NCBI GenBank assembly: GCA_045617625.1
Contig: JAZLJA010000012.1
Coordinates: forward strand, 1 to 64,000
DNA length: 64,000 nucleotides
Direction: 5' to 3'
Source: Firm-04 sp045617625
Lineage (GTDB): Bacteria; Bacillota; Clostridia; Oscillospirales; Ruminococcaceae
The notes beneath the pieces were generated by a model. The model had not been told where the DNA came from, searched no databases, and saw only the letters and a list, made by a program, of their open reading frames with translations. How positions within the stretch are numbered: position 1 is the first letter of the stretch; every line of letters starts with the position of its first letter. The translations under genes were made by a program, and so were the position numbers. Positions 50,555 through 59,521 of this stretch are shown here, one piece after another.

Positions 50555-51910
50555 TCAGAGATACCGCATGGCAAACAGAAGGTCACTTTTGCAAATGCCC
50601 AATGCGGATTTGTTGTCCTCAATTTTTGCATAGCAGCGCAGATCACCGCGCTGACGCAGGAGAAGATACCCGTTTTTCTCCAGTTCTGCCGCCGATTCGC
50701 TGTCTGTCGCCGATGCGATGCGCAGCAGCGGCTGCTTCAGCACAGGTTTTCCATCCTCCGATGCCGCCTCGGTGTCCATTTCCCAGAACACCACTTCATT
50801 GGCGGCGGGCATCGCAGTCACTTTTTTCTCCCAGATCTCGGGCAGCAGGAAAATATAGCCGCTGCTCTTTGCATAATACGATGATTTCTTGCGGATCAGC
50901 GCACCGTTGCGGCAGATATACCAGCTTGTCATCGGCACCTGTTCGGATTCCTCCGCCGACGAATAGCCGTAAAATACGGTCTGCACAGGAATTTCCGCTT
51001 CGCCGTCGCTGTCGATGTCCATGCAGGGGCACCCGACAGAACGCGTTGTAGAAGTAAAGCGTTCGGCGTTGTCGGCATATTGCAGCGAAAGCTTATGATC
51101 CGCATAGGTCAGAACTTCTGTCTGCATGGTGGTGGCACCCGTTGTGCCGTCGATATAGACCGCAAGCCCGCTGTTTGCGGTGCGCGGATCATCGGAGGGC
51201 AGCTTGCTGTAAAGCACACCGCTGAAATCCGTGAAAACATCGGGAAGTTCCACCGACGACTGATAATAGCTGCCTGACGCATCCAGCGCATAGACCGTTG
51301 CCGTGGCAGCTGTCGATACCGTTGCCGCATTGACCACCAGAAGTTCCTGCGAACCATTCAGATCAAGGTCACGCACATCCATCACGGAATACGGTGTGGA
51401 GCGTGAAAGCTGAAGACCGCCGTCCTCATAGTGCAGGATCTCCGCAGAATATTTCGCACCATCGACCATGCCGTAACAGACGATGAGGTTGGTGCGCGGA
51501 TTATCCCCCAGCTTCTGAATGGAGATCCGTTCGACCTCCGCACCTGCCGTGGTATAATCCTTCACATCGCGCCATTCGCCGTCTTTCTGGTCAAGCAGGC
51601 ACATTCGCAGGGGATTTTCCTCCGCTGACGCACCTGAGATCTCATAAAACACGATTGCTTCGTCGTCGCCGTCGCCATCCAGATCGACCACGGTGAATGC
51701 CGAGAGATATTCCCCCGATTTCGGATATTTCAGGCTGATGCCCGAACCTGCCGCCCGCTGCAATGCCTGATAGATCTGTTCCTGTTCCACAGTCAGGCGC
51801 GGCGCGGAAAGCATGGTGTCGATGCCTGCCGTCAGATTGCAGCCGCTCCACTCAGGGGCGAGCGCAAACAGCAAGGCAGCGGATTTCAATATCAGTTTTG
51901 AACGTATCAT
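50555..51910 (-). CDS. Lipoprotein with FG-GAP/VCBS-like repeats
   Basis: 451 residues. A lipoprotein signal ends SGC (Cys24). Calcium-binding-type loops occur at VVDLDGDGDDEA, VRDLDLNGSQE and CMDIDSDGEAE, spaced as in a beta-propeller of VCBS/FG-GAP repeats. The substrate or partner is unknown. It lies between gltA and the two-component genes in one run and could supply extracellular sensing for that system, which is inference. Confidence 0.75.
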   Translation of the reverse strand: MIRSKLILKSAALLFALAPEWSGCNLTAGIDTMLSAPRLTVEQEQIYQALQRAAGSGISLKYPKSGEYLSAFTVVDLDGDGDDEAIVFYEISGASAEENPLRMCLLDQKDGEWRDVKDYTTAGAEVERISIQKLGDNPRTNLIVCYGMVDGAKYSAEILHYEDGGLQLSRSTPYSVMDVRDLDLNGSQELLVVNAATVSTAATATVYALDASGSYYQSSVELPDVFTDFSGVLYSKLPSDDPRTANSGLAVYIDGTTGATTMQTEVLTYADHKLSLQYADNAERFTSTTRSVGCPCMDIDSDGEAEIPVQTVFYGYSSAEESEQVPMTSWYICRNGALIRKKSSYYAKSSGYIFLLPEIWEKKVTAMPAANEVVFWEMDTEAASEDGKPVLKQPLLRIASATDSESAAELEKNGYLLLRQRGDLRCYAKIEDNKSALGICKSDLLFAMRYL

Positions 51911-51918
51911 CTGATAGA

Positions 51919-53280
51919 TCAGCGTTTGTCAATGGGCGTGTAGCCATCGGTTTTGGAAATGGACTTATAGGCGGGACGAATGATTCTGCCGCCTGTCAGA
52001 ACCTCCTCGATGCGGTGTGCCGCCCAGCCCGCGATACGGGAAACGGCAAACATCGGGGTGAACAGTTCTTCGGGAATGCCCAGCATCCGATACACAAGCC
52101 CTGAATACATATCGACATTGGCACAGACGCATTTGGAAGCGGCACGCGCCGATTTTTCAGCGAGAAGCTGCGGCGTCAGACGTTCAATGGTGTCAAGCAA
52201 ACGGAAATCTGCTTCGATATCCTTGCCTGCCGCAAGCTTGAATGCCTTCTCCTTGAGCAAAACGGCTCTCGGATCAGAGAGCGTATAAACCGCGTGCCCC
52301 ATGCCGTAGATCAGACCTGCACCGTCGTTTGCTTCGCGGCGCAGCACCTTGCGGATCATGTCAGCGACCTGTCCCTCATCCTCGGTGTTTTTGATGTTCT
52401 GCTTGAAATATTCAAGCTGCTCGATGACTTTGAGGTTCGCGCCGCCGTGACGGAATCCCTTCAGCGCACCGATCGCAGCCGCATATGCCGCATAAGGATC
52501 GGTGCCCGATGAAGTCAGCACACGGCAGGCAAATGCCGAGTTGTTTCCGCCGCCATGCTCTGCGTGCAGCATCATGCAGACATCGAGCAGATGCGCCTCC
52601 TCGGGAGTGTACTGACGATCCAGACGCAGCAGCGAAAGAATGGTCTGCGCATTGGTTTCCTCGGGGCGCAGCGGATGCATAACAAGGCTCTCGCCGTCAA
52701 AATGCTGCCGCTTGACCTGATAGGCGGAAGTCATGATGACAGGGAGACGGGCAAGCAGCGAAATGGCGATGCGCACCTCGTTTTCGAGCGAATGCACCTC
52801 GCAGTCGGGATCATAGGAATACAGAGCCAGCACAGAGCGTGCAAGCTTGTTCATAATATTGTTGGAGGGGGCTTTGGCAATCATGTCGATGACAAAGCCG
52901 TCAGGCAGTTCGCGGCTTTCCGCGAGCAGGCGGCGAAATCCCGCCAGCTCCGTAACCGTCGGGAGCTTGCCAAACAACAGCAGATATGCCGTTTCCTCAT
53001 AGCCGAACCGCTGCTCAGCCTCCACCGCCCTGACAAGGTCGGTGATCTGATATCCGCGATAGATCAGTTCGCCCTCAATGGGGTCAAGTTCGCCTTCATT
53101 CAGCACGTAGCCGTGGACATTGCACACCTTGGTGATCCCTGCCACAACACCCGTACCATCGGGCTTGCGCAAACCGCGGTTGACATGGAATTTGTCATAA
53201 AGCTGCGGGTCGATCGCGGAATAATCCCGCAATCCCTCGCATAAAGATTGAATCAGAGCAGCGTTTTCGGAGTTATTCAT
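51919..53280 (-). CDS. gltA: Citrate synthase
   Basis: 453 residues from the ATG at 53280 after GAAAGGAT; a longer frame runs through the promoter. Landmarks: GLRKPDGTGVVAGITKV, NEGELDPIEGELIYRGY, LHAEHGGGNNSAFACRVLTS (catalytic His), and GMGHAVYTLSDPRA. Condenses oxaloacetate and acetyl-CoA. It is the first gene after the consensus promoter at 53341 and heads an eleven-gene run to cysE. Confidence 0.93.
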   Translation of the reverse strand: MNNSENAALIQSLCEGLRDYSAIDPQLYDKFHVNRGLRKPDGTGVVAGITKVCNVHGYVLNEGELDPIEGELIYRGYQITDLVRAVEAEQRFGYEETAYLLLFGKLPTVTELAGFRRLLAESRELPDGFVIDMIAKAPSNNIMNKLARSVLALYSYDPDCEVHSLENEVRIAISLLARLPVIMTSAYQVKRQHFDGESLVMHPLRPEETNAQTILSLLRLDRQYTPEEAHLLDVCMMLHAEHGGGNNSAFACRVLTSSGTDPYAAYAAAIGALKGFRHGGANLKVIEQLEYFKQNIKNTEDEGQVADMIRKVLRREANDGAGLIYGMGHAVYTLSDPRAVLLKEKAFKLAAGKDIEADFRLLDTIERLTPQLLAEKSARAASKCVCANVDMYSGLVYRMLGIPEELFTPMFAVSRIAGWAAHRIEEVLTGGRIIRPAYKSISKTDGYTPIDKR

Positions 53281-53340
53281 ATGAATGATCCTTTCAAATG
53301 ACAGAATACGGCTCTGCGCCGTGAATATACACTTATAGTT

Positions 53341-53369
53341 ATTATACCGCTTTTTTCCATCTCTGTCAA
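53341..53369 (-). promoter_or_regulatory. Promoter of gltA and possibly the whole gltA-cysE run
   Basis: Minus strand: TTGACA at 53364-53369, 17-base spacer, TATAAT at 53341-53346; exact consensus. Confidence 0.85.
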
Positions 53370-53455
53370 GGGATAATGACGGGTTTTCTGCGAAAGAAAT
53401 GTCACAGTTGCATCTCAAAGCGCAAAACGATACACACTCATCGGGAGGTCTGCAC

Positions 53456-54442
53456 ATGAAACAGCACATCGGATTTTTTGCATTCACCGCCGCCGCGATG
53501 CTATTGCTCCCTGCGGCAGCCGTTCTCCGCACGCCCGACGCCCCTGCATCGCACGCGGAGACAAGCCGTGATGCCCCATCCGCCGCAAACGAGCCATACC
53601 GCGTACTGGACATCTCTACGGGCGAGATTCTCACCGTGCCTGTCCGCGATTATCTCATCGGGGCGGTGTGCGCCGAAATGCCCGCGACCTTCGAGAAAGA
53701 AGCCCTCAAGGCACAGGCAGTCGCCGTTCACACTTACGCCGAACGGATTCGCACCAGAAACCGTCAAACGCCCGACCCGTCGCTCCTCGGCGCGGATTTT
53801 TCCAACGACAGCGCAAAATATCAGGCATACTACACGGAAGATCAGCTTCATGCCGCTTACGGCGACGCTTACGATACCTGCCGCGCCAAAATCGAAACCG
53901 CCGTGGATGCGGTGGAAGATCTGCTGCTTTGCTATGACGGTGAACCGATCATCGCCGCGTTTCATGCGATTTCATCGGGGAAAACCGAAAGTGCCGAAAC
54001 AGTCTGGGGCGAGCCGCTTGCCTATCTGGTTTCGGTGGATTCGCAAAGCGACCGCAATGCCCCACGGTATCAGGAAACAGTTTCTTTCTCGGCGGAGGAT
54101 TTCAAAACGGCGATTCTGCGTGAAAATCCAGATGTGACATTTCCCGACGATCCTGCACAATGGTGCACGGTGCTTGGCACAAGCGATGCAGGCACTGTAC
54201 TGAACGTGCAGTGCGGCAGCACTGTAATGAGCGGCACAAAGCTTCGGGAAACGCTCGGACTGCGTTCGGCGTGCTTTTCGGTGCAGTTCGCGGACAACCT
54301 GCTGCAATTCACGACCAAAGGTTACGGACACACTATCGGCATGAGCCAGTACGGGGCGAATGCAATGGCGCAGAATGGGAGCAGCTATCAGGAGATTCTC
54401 GCACACTATTATCCCGACACCACGCTGCAATCTGTCTCGTGA
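53456..54442 (+). CDS. spoIID: SpoIID/LytB domain protein
   Basis: 328 residues from ATG 53456 after GGGAGG. A signal anchor (about 5-25) is followed by the SpoIID domain: YLIGAVCAEMPATFEKEALK, AQAVAVHTYAERI, FHAISSGKTESAETVWG, and the C-terminal GYGHTIGMSQYGANAMA. SpoIID is a peptidoglycan lytic transglycosylase needed for engulfment in sporulation. It is divergent from gltA. A SigE-like -10 (CGATACACA near 53435) is suggestive only. Confidence 0.88.
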   Translation: MKQHIGFFAFTAAAMLLLPAAAVLRTPDAPASHAETSRDAPSAANEPYRVLDISTGEILTVPVRDYLIGAVCAEMPATFEKEALKAQAVAVHTYAERIRTRNRQTPDPSLLGADFSNDSAKYQAYYTEDQLHAAYGDAYDTCRAKIETAVDAVEDLLLCYDGEPIIAAFHAISSGKTESAETVWGEPLAYLVSVDSQSDRNAPRYQETVSFSAEDFKTAILRENPDVTFPDDPAQWCTVLGTSDAGTVLNVQCGSTVMSGTKLRETLGLRSACFSVQFADNLLQFTTKGYGHTIGMSQYGANAMAQNGSSYQEILAHYYPDTTLQSVS

Positions 54443-54529
54443 TTTGTATATGATGCATATATATCAAGGAAACAATTTACTTTCACTTGGAAGAATTCAC
54501 AATCTTGCAAAGAAAACTTGGCATATCGG

Positions 54530-54558
54530 TTGACAAGTGCGCTTGGCAATGCTATAAT
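54530..54558 (+). promoter_or_regulatory. Promoter of the XRE-DUF6442 pair
   Basis: TTGACA at 54530-54535, 17-base spacer, TATAAT at 54553-54558. Confidence 0.85.
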
Positions 54559-54586
54559 GGCATCAATGAAAGCCAAGTACACTTGG
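54534..54586. promoter_or_regulatory. Two CAAG-N4-CTTG operator-like palindromes
   Basis: CAAGTGCGCTTGG at 54534-54546 lies between -35 and -10; CCAAGTACACTTGG at 54573-54586 lies downstream of the transcription start. Half-sites CACTTGG and ACTTGGC also occur at 54485 and 54516. This is the arrangement expected for autoregulation by the XRE protein. Confidence 0.55.
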
Positions 54587-54608
54587 CAAAACGAAAGGAA
54601 GGATTCAT

Positions 54609-54641
54609 ATGACAAAGGCATGGAGAAAATCAAATGAATGA
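54609..54641 (+). CDS. Ten-codon leader ORF overlapping the XRE gene start
   Basis: MTKAWRKSNE, ATG 54609 after GAAAGGAAGG, the better ribosome binding site of the region. Its stop overlaps the start of the XRE ORF by eight bases, suggesting translational coupling. Confidence 0.4.
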   Translation: MTKAWRKSNE

Positions 54642-54840
54642 CGCATTGGTACTGAAAAACAACCTGAAAGAAGTGCGGACAAAAAAGAAGATCTCACAGG
54701 CGGATCTTGCAAAAATGGTCGGTGTTTCACGAAATACCATCAGCTCACTCGAAACAGGGCAGTATCAGCCGACCGCCAAACTCGCCCTCATCCTCTGTAT
54801 CGCACTTGACATGAAATTTGAAGATTTGTTCTATTTTTAA
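54634..54840 (+). CDS. XRE-family transcriptional regulator
   Basis: 68 residues, a single Cro/CI-type helix-turn-helix (KKISQADLAKMVGVSRNTIS, SSLETGQYQPTAKLALILCI). Proteins of this size repress their own operon and often accompany a small membrane protein, as here. Likely ligand of the CAAG-N4-CTTG palindromes. Confidence 0.9.
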   Translation: MNDALVLKNNLKEVRTKKKISQADLAKMVGVSRNTISSLETGQYQPTAKLALILCIALDMKFEDLFYF

Positions 54841-54853
54841 AGGAGAAAAAGTT

Positions 54854-55204
54854 ATGGATAAGGAAATGATCCTTGAAAAAGCCCGCGAAGAAAACAAGCA
54901 TGGTGATGAAATGGAAAAGCATTCCCACTTGCTTGCAGAAACCGCTGCGGTCATCGCAACGGTTCTGACGACGATGTTTCTGCTGATCCTTGCCGTTTTG
55001 CGGCATCAGGATATTTTCCCGTATCTGCTGCTGACGTTTGTCGGCTGCACCGCAGAGGTCGGAACACTCGCCGTCAGGAAAAAATCTGTCAGCTGCGGCA
55101 TTGGCGCGGCGGTGTGTCTGGTGCTGAGTGCCATCTTTCTGATTGCCGTTCTGAAAGGGGACACCTTTATCGTGCATATGTTCTGGGAGGAGTTTTTCTC
55201 TTGA
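54854..55204 (+). CDS. DUF6442-like small membrane protein
   Basis: 116 residues from ATG 54854 after AAAGGAG. The N-terminus MDKEMILEKAREENKHGDEM is followed by three hydrophobic segments (about 33-55, 58-76 and 83-105). This N-terminal pattern and pairing with a short XRE gene are typical of the DUF6442 group, of unknown function. In an operon with the regulator. Confidence 0.75.
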   Translation: MDKEMILEKAREENKHGDEMEKHSHLLAETAAVIATVLTTMFLLILAVLRHQDIFPYLLLTFVGCTAEVGTLAVRKKSVSCGIGAAVCLVLSAIFLIAVLKGDTFIVHMFWEEFFS

Positions 55205-55228
55205 TTTCTGCCGCATGCACGGTTTTCC

Positions 55229-55257
55229 TTGACTTTGCAGAAAGTCTGTGTTATAAT
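55229..55257 (+). promoter_or_regulatory. Promoter of cysS
   Basis: TTGACT at 55229-55234, 17-base spacer, TATAAT at 55252-55257. Confidence 0.85.
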
Positions 55258-55295
55258 AGTACGGAACAAATTCAGGCAACAGAAAGGAAATCGCT

Positions 55296-56702
55296 ATGCA
55301 GCTTTATAATTCCCTGACCCGCAAAAAGGAAGAATTTCAGACCATCGAACCCAACAAGGTGAAAATGTACACCTGCGGTCCCACGGTCTACCACTATGCC
55401 CACATCGGCAACCTTCGCACCTATATGATGGAGGATGTCCTCGACCGCTACCTCCGCTACATCGGCTATGATGTGCTGCGCGTCATGAACATTACCGACG
55501 TCGGGCACCTCACCTCCGACGGCGACACCGGCGACGACAAAATGCTCAAGGGCGCAAAGCGTGAGCATAAAACCGTCATGGAAATCGCACAATTCTATAC
55601 CGATGCATTCTTTGACGACTGCAAAAAGCTCAATATTCGCCGCCCTGAGGTCGTTCAGCCCGCAACAGGCTGCATTCAGGAGTTCATCGACACGATTCAG
55701 GTGCTGCTCGACAAGGGCTATGCTTACGAAGCAGGCGGCAACATCTATTTCGATACCTCCAAGCTGGAACAGTATTACGTGTTCCTCGATTTCAAGGAGG
55801 AAGATCTGGAAGTCGGCGTGCGCGAGGGCGTTGACGCTGACGACAACAAACGCAACAAAGCCGATTTCGTGCTGTGGTTCACCAAATCGAAATTCGACGA
55901 TCAGGAACTGAAATGGGAAAGCCCGTGGGGACTCGGGTACCCCGGCTGGCACATCGAATGCTCCTGCATCAGCATGAAATACTGCGGCGAAACACTCGAT
56001 CTGCACTGCGGCGGCATCGACAACGTATTCCCGCATCACACCAACGAAATCGCGCAGTCCGAAGCTTATCTCGGGCACAAATGGTGCGGACACTGGTTCC
56101 ATGTGCTGCATCTCAACACCAACGATGGCAAAATGAGCAAATCGAAAGGCGAATTTCTCACCGTTTCGCTGCTCGAAAGCAAGGGCTATGCGCCGCTCGC
56201 TTACCGTTTCTTCTGCTTGCAGTCGCACTATCGCAAATCGCTCGTGTTTACTTACGAAAACCTCGATAATGCAGCATCGGCATATCAGAAACTGGTGTCG
56301 AAAATTCGCACGCTGCTGCAAGAGGGCGGCGCAATCGACAATGCAAAGAAAGACGAACTGATTGCCAAATTCCGTGAAGCGATGGACAACGATCTGAACA
56401 CTGCGCAGGCGATCACGGTGCTTTACGATGTGCTGAAAGCGGATACATCGGCGGCAACGAAGCTTGCGTGCATCGAGGAAATGGACACGGTGCTGTCGCT
56501 TGGTCTGCTGGATGCGGCGAAGTCTGCGGCAGAGGAAAAAACGGAGGATATTCCCGCAGAGGTGCTGGCACTGGTGGAAGCGCGTAAAGAGGCGCGTCAG
56601 GCGAAAGATTTCGCGAAAGCAGATGAGATCCGCACACAGATTCAGGCACTCGGCTGGGAGATTCGTGAAACGCGGCAGGGCACAACGATCGAGAAGAAGT
56701 AA
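55296..56702 (+). CDS. cysS: Cysteine-tRNA ligase
   Basis: 468 residues, ATG 55296 after GAAAGGAAA. Class I motifs: YTCGPTVYHYAHIGNLRTY (HIGN), zinc ligands in the CxxC-H-type GWHIECSCISM and HCGGIDNVFPHH, and KMSKS. Charges tRNA-Cys. The C-terminal anticodon-binding region ends IRETRQGTTIEKK. Single gene with its own promoter. Confidence 0.96.
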   Translation: MQLYNSLTRKKEEFQTIEPNKVKMYTCGPTVYHYAHIGNLRTYMMEDVLDRYLRYIGYDVLRVMNITDVGHLTSDGDTGDDKMLKGAKREHKTVMEIAQFYTDAFFDDCKKLNIRRPEVVQPATGCIQEFIDTIQVLLDKGYAYEAGGNIYFDTSKLEQYYVFLDFKEEDLEVGVREGVDADDNKRNKADFVLWFTKSKFDDQELKWESPWGLGYPGWHIECSCISMKYCGETLDLHCGGIDNVFPHHTNEIAQSEAYLGHKWCGHWFHVLHLNTNDGKMSKSKGEFLTVSLLESKGYAPLAYRFFCLQSHYRKSLVFTYENLDNAASAYQKLVSKIRTLLQEGGAIDNAKKDELIAKFREAMDNDLNTAQAITVLYDVLKADTSAATKLACIEEMDTVLSLGLLDAAKSAAEEKTEDIPAEVLALVEARKEARQAKDFAKADEIRTQIQALGWEIRETRQGTTIEKK

Positions 56703-56754
56703 TACGTCCCGCGAAACTTCAGCTTGTCGATAAAGTTGTATCTGCGATGGATTT

Positions 56755-56960
56755 ATAATGGAGCTCCCATGATTGAAGCAGAAATAAAAGGCTTCTATAT
56801 GAAAAGCTTTACTCGATTTGGTCGGCGTCCGCAGACGCTGAAATACCCTCCCTCCTTACAACAGGTCAGGAGGAGGCATGGGGAACCCTACCAAGGGGTT
56901 CCCCCATACTTTTTCAACAGACTGAGGGGAACCCTATCAAAGGGTTCCCCTTACTTTTCT
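56755..56960. repeat. Dispersed intergenic repeat with two tandem palindromes, copy at 56.9 kb
   Basis: GGGGAACCC/GGGTTCCCC around TACCAAG at 56880-56905 and around TATCAAA at 56925-56951, the first identical to 13122-13147. A CCTCC/GGAGG stem lies at 56848-56878. They probably end cysS and the convergent HAD gene. This accounts for most of the 56703-57033 gap. Confidence 0.6.
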
Positions 56961-57033
56961 TCCTGATGTTGTCGAACAAAAAAGTATTTTGCTGTTTACG
57001 TTGTGTCTCGCTTCGCAGAACTTGATCTTTATA

Positions 57034-57861
57034 TTACCGATGCTTTCGCACAAACGCCGCAGCAAAATCTGCGAAAAAACCGTTTTCACAGGTTTTTGCA
57101 GAGCAATACCCATTCACCGACGCGATCACATCTTTCACGCATTCCTGCGCATCGGCGGGACATCCCGCATAATCTGCATGCGCAAGCATCACCATGTCAT
57201 TGTCGAAATCGCCGCTTGCCCCGATCACTGTGCCCTGCGGCAAATATGCCCGCAATGCGTCCAAAGCACTCCCCTTGGATACCCCCTTGGGCAGAAATTC
57301 CAGAAATTGCGGATCGGATTTCATGTACGTCACTTCCCGATCATCCTTTGCAGCCACATACGCGATCATGCGCTCCACAACCTCGGGTGCCGCCGCACAC
57401 AGCGACTTGCAGCATTTCTCCGCGGGACATTCCTCCAGCTTGCAGATCGTCGGGGTGATGTGCGTGATTTTCAAGTGCCACCGCTCATATTCGCTATCCT
57501 GAACCACATATACGCCATGCTCATTGAGCAGTTCCACGCCCGTTTCAGGAAATTTCTCCATCAGCTCGGCAAGCAGTGCATTCGTCGATTGCGGTAATCG
57601 GCTGCATTTGCGCACCTGCGCGGTTTTTCCGTCATAGAGCATCACGCCGTTATAGACGATCGCAGGGAAATCAGGCTGCAACAGGTCGATATATTCCTGC
57701 GCCGCCTGCACGCCGCGCCCCGTTGCAATACCGAATAATCCGCCTTTTTCCCGAAAATCCGCGATTGCCGCCGCATCTTCGGGTGCCAGGGTTTTATCGG
57801 GCAGCAGCAAAGTGCCGTCCAGATCAGTGATGAGGGCAAGCCCCTCGTATGGTTTTCTCAT
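57034..57861 (-). CDS. Cof-type HAD phosphatase
   Basis: 275 residues. HAD motif I DLDGTLLLPDKTL, a Cof-type cap domain, and motif IV GASGDFDNDMVMLAHA. Hydrolyses sugar phosphates or similar; substrate unknown. Its start overlaps the stop of the pseudouridine synthase gene by four bases; last gene of the miaA-to-HAD run. Confidence 0.92.
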   Translation of the reverse strand: MRKPYEGLALITDLDGTLLLPDKTLAPEDAAAIADFREKGGLFGIATGRGVQAAQEYIDLLQPDFPAIVYNGVMLYDGKTAQVRKCSRLPQSTNALLAELMEKFPETGVELLNEHGVYVVQDSEYERWHLKITHITPTICKLEECPAEKCCKSLCAAAPEVVERMIAYVAAKDDREVTYMKSDPQFLEFLPKGVSKGSALDALRAYLPQGTVIGASGDFDNDMVMLAHADYAGCPADAQECVKDVIASVNGYCSAKTCENGFFADFAAAFVRKHR

Positions 57862-58781
57862 AGCTGCTCTCTTTCTGCTTTTTCCAGTATTTGCGTGAAA
57901 TATGCGGGGAGCGGACTGTCAAAAAACAGATTTTCTCCCGTGACAGGATGCACAAATCCGATTTTTCGCGCATGGAGACACTGCCCCTCCACACCCTTGA
58001 CTGCCTTTCCGTACACCGCATCGCCATAGATCGGATGCCCCAGATACTTCATGTGTACTCTGATCTGATGCGTTCTGCCCGTTTCCAAACGGCAGCAGAT
58101 ATGCGACAATCGTGCAAAATTGGCAAGCACATCATAATGCGTAACGGCATAACGGCTGTTCTTCTCAATGACGCACATTTTCTGACGGTCTTTCGGATCT
58201 CTGCCGATGGGCGCATTGACGGTTCCGCGTTCTTCTTTCATCCTGCCGCAAACGATCGCCTCATACTCGCGGGTGAATGAATGCTCCGCAATTTGCGCCG
58301 CAAGCCCCAAGTGCGCACGGTCGGTTTTGGCAACGATCAGCAAGCCGCTTGTGTCGCGGTCGATGCGATGCACGATGCCCGGACGAATCACACCGCCCAC
58401 ACCCGAAAGCTGCCCCTCACAGTGATACAGCAATGCATTGACGAGCGTGCCGTCGGCGTGCCCCGGTGCCGGATGCACCACCATACCCTTCGGCTTGTTG
58501 ACCACCAGCAGTTCACTGTCCTCAAACACGATGTCAAGGGGGATATCCTGCGGCTGCGCATCGGATGGGGTCGGGTCGGGAATGGTCAGCACGATCACAT
58601 CGCCCGCCTGCACACGATCGTTTTTCTTCGGCGTTTTCCCGTTTCGCAGCACGCCGCCTTTTTCGAGGATCTGCTGAATCGCAGAGCGCGTCAGGGCAAT
58701 CTCGTCACGCGATGCAAGCCACGCATCCAGTCGGGCACCCGTGTCCTCCCGTTCCGCAATCATCTGCAACTGTTCAGGCAT
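57858..58781 (-). CDS. RluA-family pseudouridine synthase (RluD-like)
   Basis: 307 residues from the ATG at 58781, eight bases after GGAGGAA; the longer frame lies within lspA. An S4 domain (about 10-75) precedes the catalytic HRIDRDTSGLLIVAKTD with its Asp, and LETGRTHQIRVHMKYLGHPI. It probably modifies 23S rRNA, as RluD does. Overlaps lspA by eight bases, the usual lspA-rluD order. Confidence 0.92.
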   Translation of the reverse strand: MPEQLQMIAEREDTGARLDAWLASRDEIALTRSAIQQILEKGGVLRNGKTPKKNDRVQAGDVIVLTIPDPTPSDAQPQDIPLDIVFEDSELLVVNKPKGMVVHPAPGHADGTLVNALLYHCEGQLSGVGGVIRPGIVHRIDRDTSGLLIVAKTDRAHLGLAAQIAEHSFTREYEAIVCGRMKEERGTVNAPIGRDPKDRQKMCVIEKNSRYAVTHYDVLANFARLSHICCRLETGRTHQIRVHMKYLGHPIYGDAVYGKAVKGVEGQCLHARKIGFVHPVTGENLFFDSPLPAYFTQILEKAEREQL

Positions 58782-59421
58782 CGGGAGCTTCCTCCGCATC
58801 GGCAACGCCCTCGGCATTTGCAGCTTCCTCGAGCATTTCCGCATCATCGAGCATTTTTGCCTCGTCAACTTCATTCAGCAACGCGGCATCGGGCAGCACG
58901 GCAGCAAGTTCGGCTTTTTTCGCAGATTTCAGCGTTTTGGCTTCGGGTTCATCTTTTTCGACAAACAGCAGGAAAATTGCGGTGAGAATGACACCCACCG
59001 ACACGCAGATATCCGCAAAATTGAACACTGCAAATCGGAAAAGCTGGAGATCGAAGAAATCCACGACCATGCCACCGCGAAACAGTCTGTCGATGAGATT
59101 TCCCAAGCCCCCTGCGGCGATCAGCGGCATGGTGAACAGCAGCCACTTATGCCGCCGCGATAATTTCTGCATCAGCACAAGGCACACGGCGATCATCAGC
59201 GCGGAAAATCCGACCAGAAACCACCGCGACCCCGACAGCATACTGAATGCTGCGCCGTCATTTTCCACATACCACAGGTGCATCCAGTCAAAATCGCCGA
59301 TTTGCAGGAACGGCTTCGCTGCTTCCCCGCGCAGATTGTTCACTGCCCAGATTTTTGTCCACTGGTCGATGCCCGTCAGTGCGATCACGGCAAGATATGC
59401 AATCACAAACCAAATCGTCAT
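58774..59421 (-). CDS. lspA: Signal peptidase II with acidic C-terminal extension
   Basis: 215 residues from the ATG at 59421 after AAAGGAT. Four membrane spans with the family motifs: VENDGAAFSML, GGLGNLIDR (catalytic Asp) and FAVFNFADIC (second catalytic Asp). It cleaves prolipoproteins, relevant for the lipoproteins at 28526 and 50555. The last 55 or so residues form an Ala/Glu/Asp-rich cytosolic tail not present in typical 150-165-residue LspA. Confidence 0.92.
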   Translation of the reverse strand: MTIWFVIAYLAVIALTGIDQWTKIWAVNNLRGEAAKPFLQIGDFDWMHLWYVENDGAAFSMLSGSRWFLVGFSALMIAVCLVLMQKLSRRHKWLLFTMPLIAAGGLGNLIDRLFRGGMVVDFFDLQLFRFAVFNFADICVSVGVILTAIFLLFVEKDEPEAKTLKSAKKAELAAVLPDAALLNEVDEAKMLDDAEMLEEAANAEGVADAEEAPDA

Positions 59422-59521
59422 TTTCGCAATCCTTTCGCATACATACGTACATACAAAGAAAAGTAACCCAAGACGGCGCACAACAAGCACCTGCCGCAGG
59501 TTACTTTTCGTTTTTCAGAGA

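Noticed and set aside
51919..53634. Citrate synthase with a long N-terminal extension
   Set aside because: The extension crosses the consensus promoter at 53341-53369; the ATG at 53280 has AAAGGAT in front.
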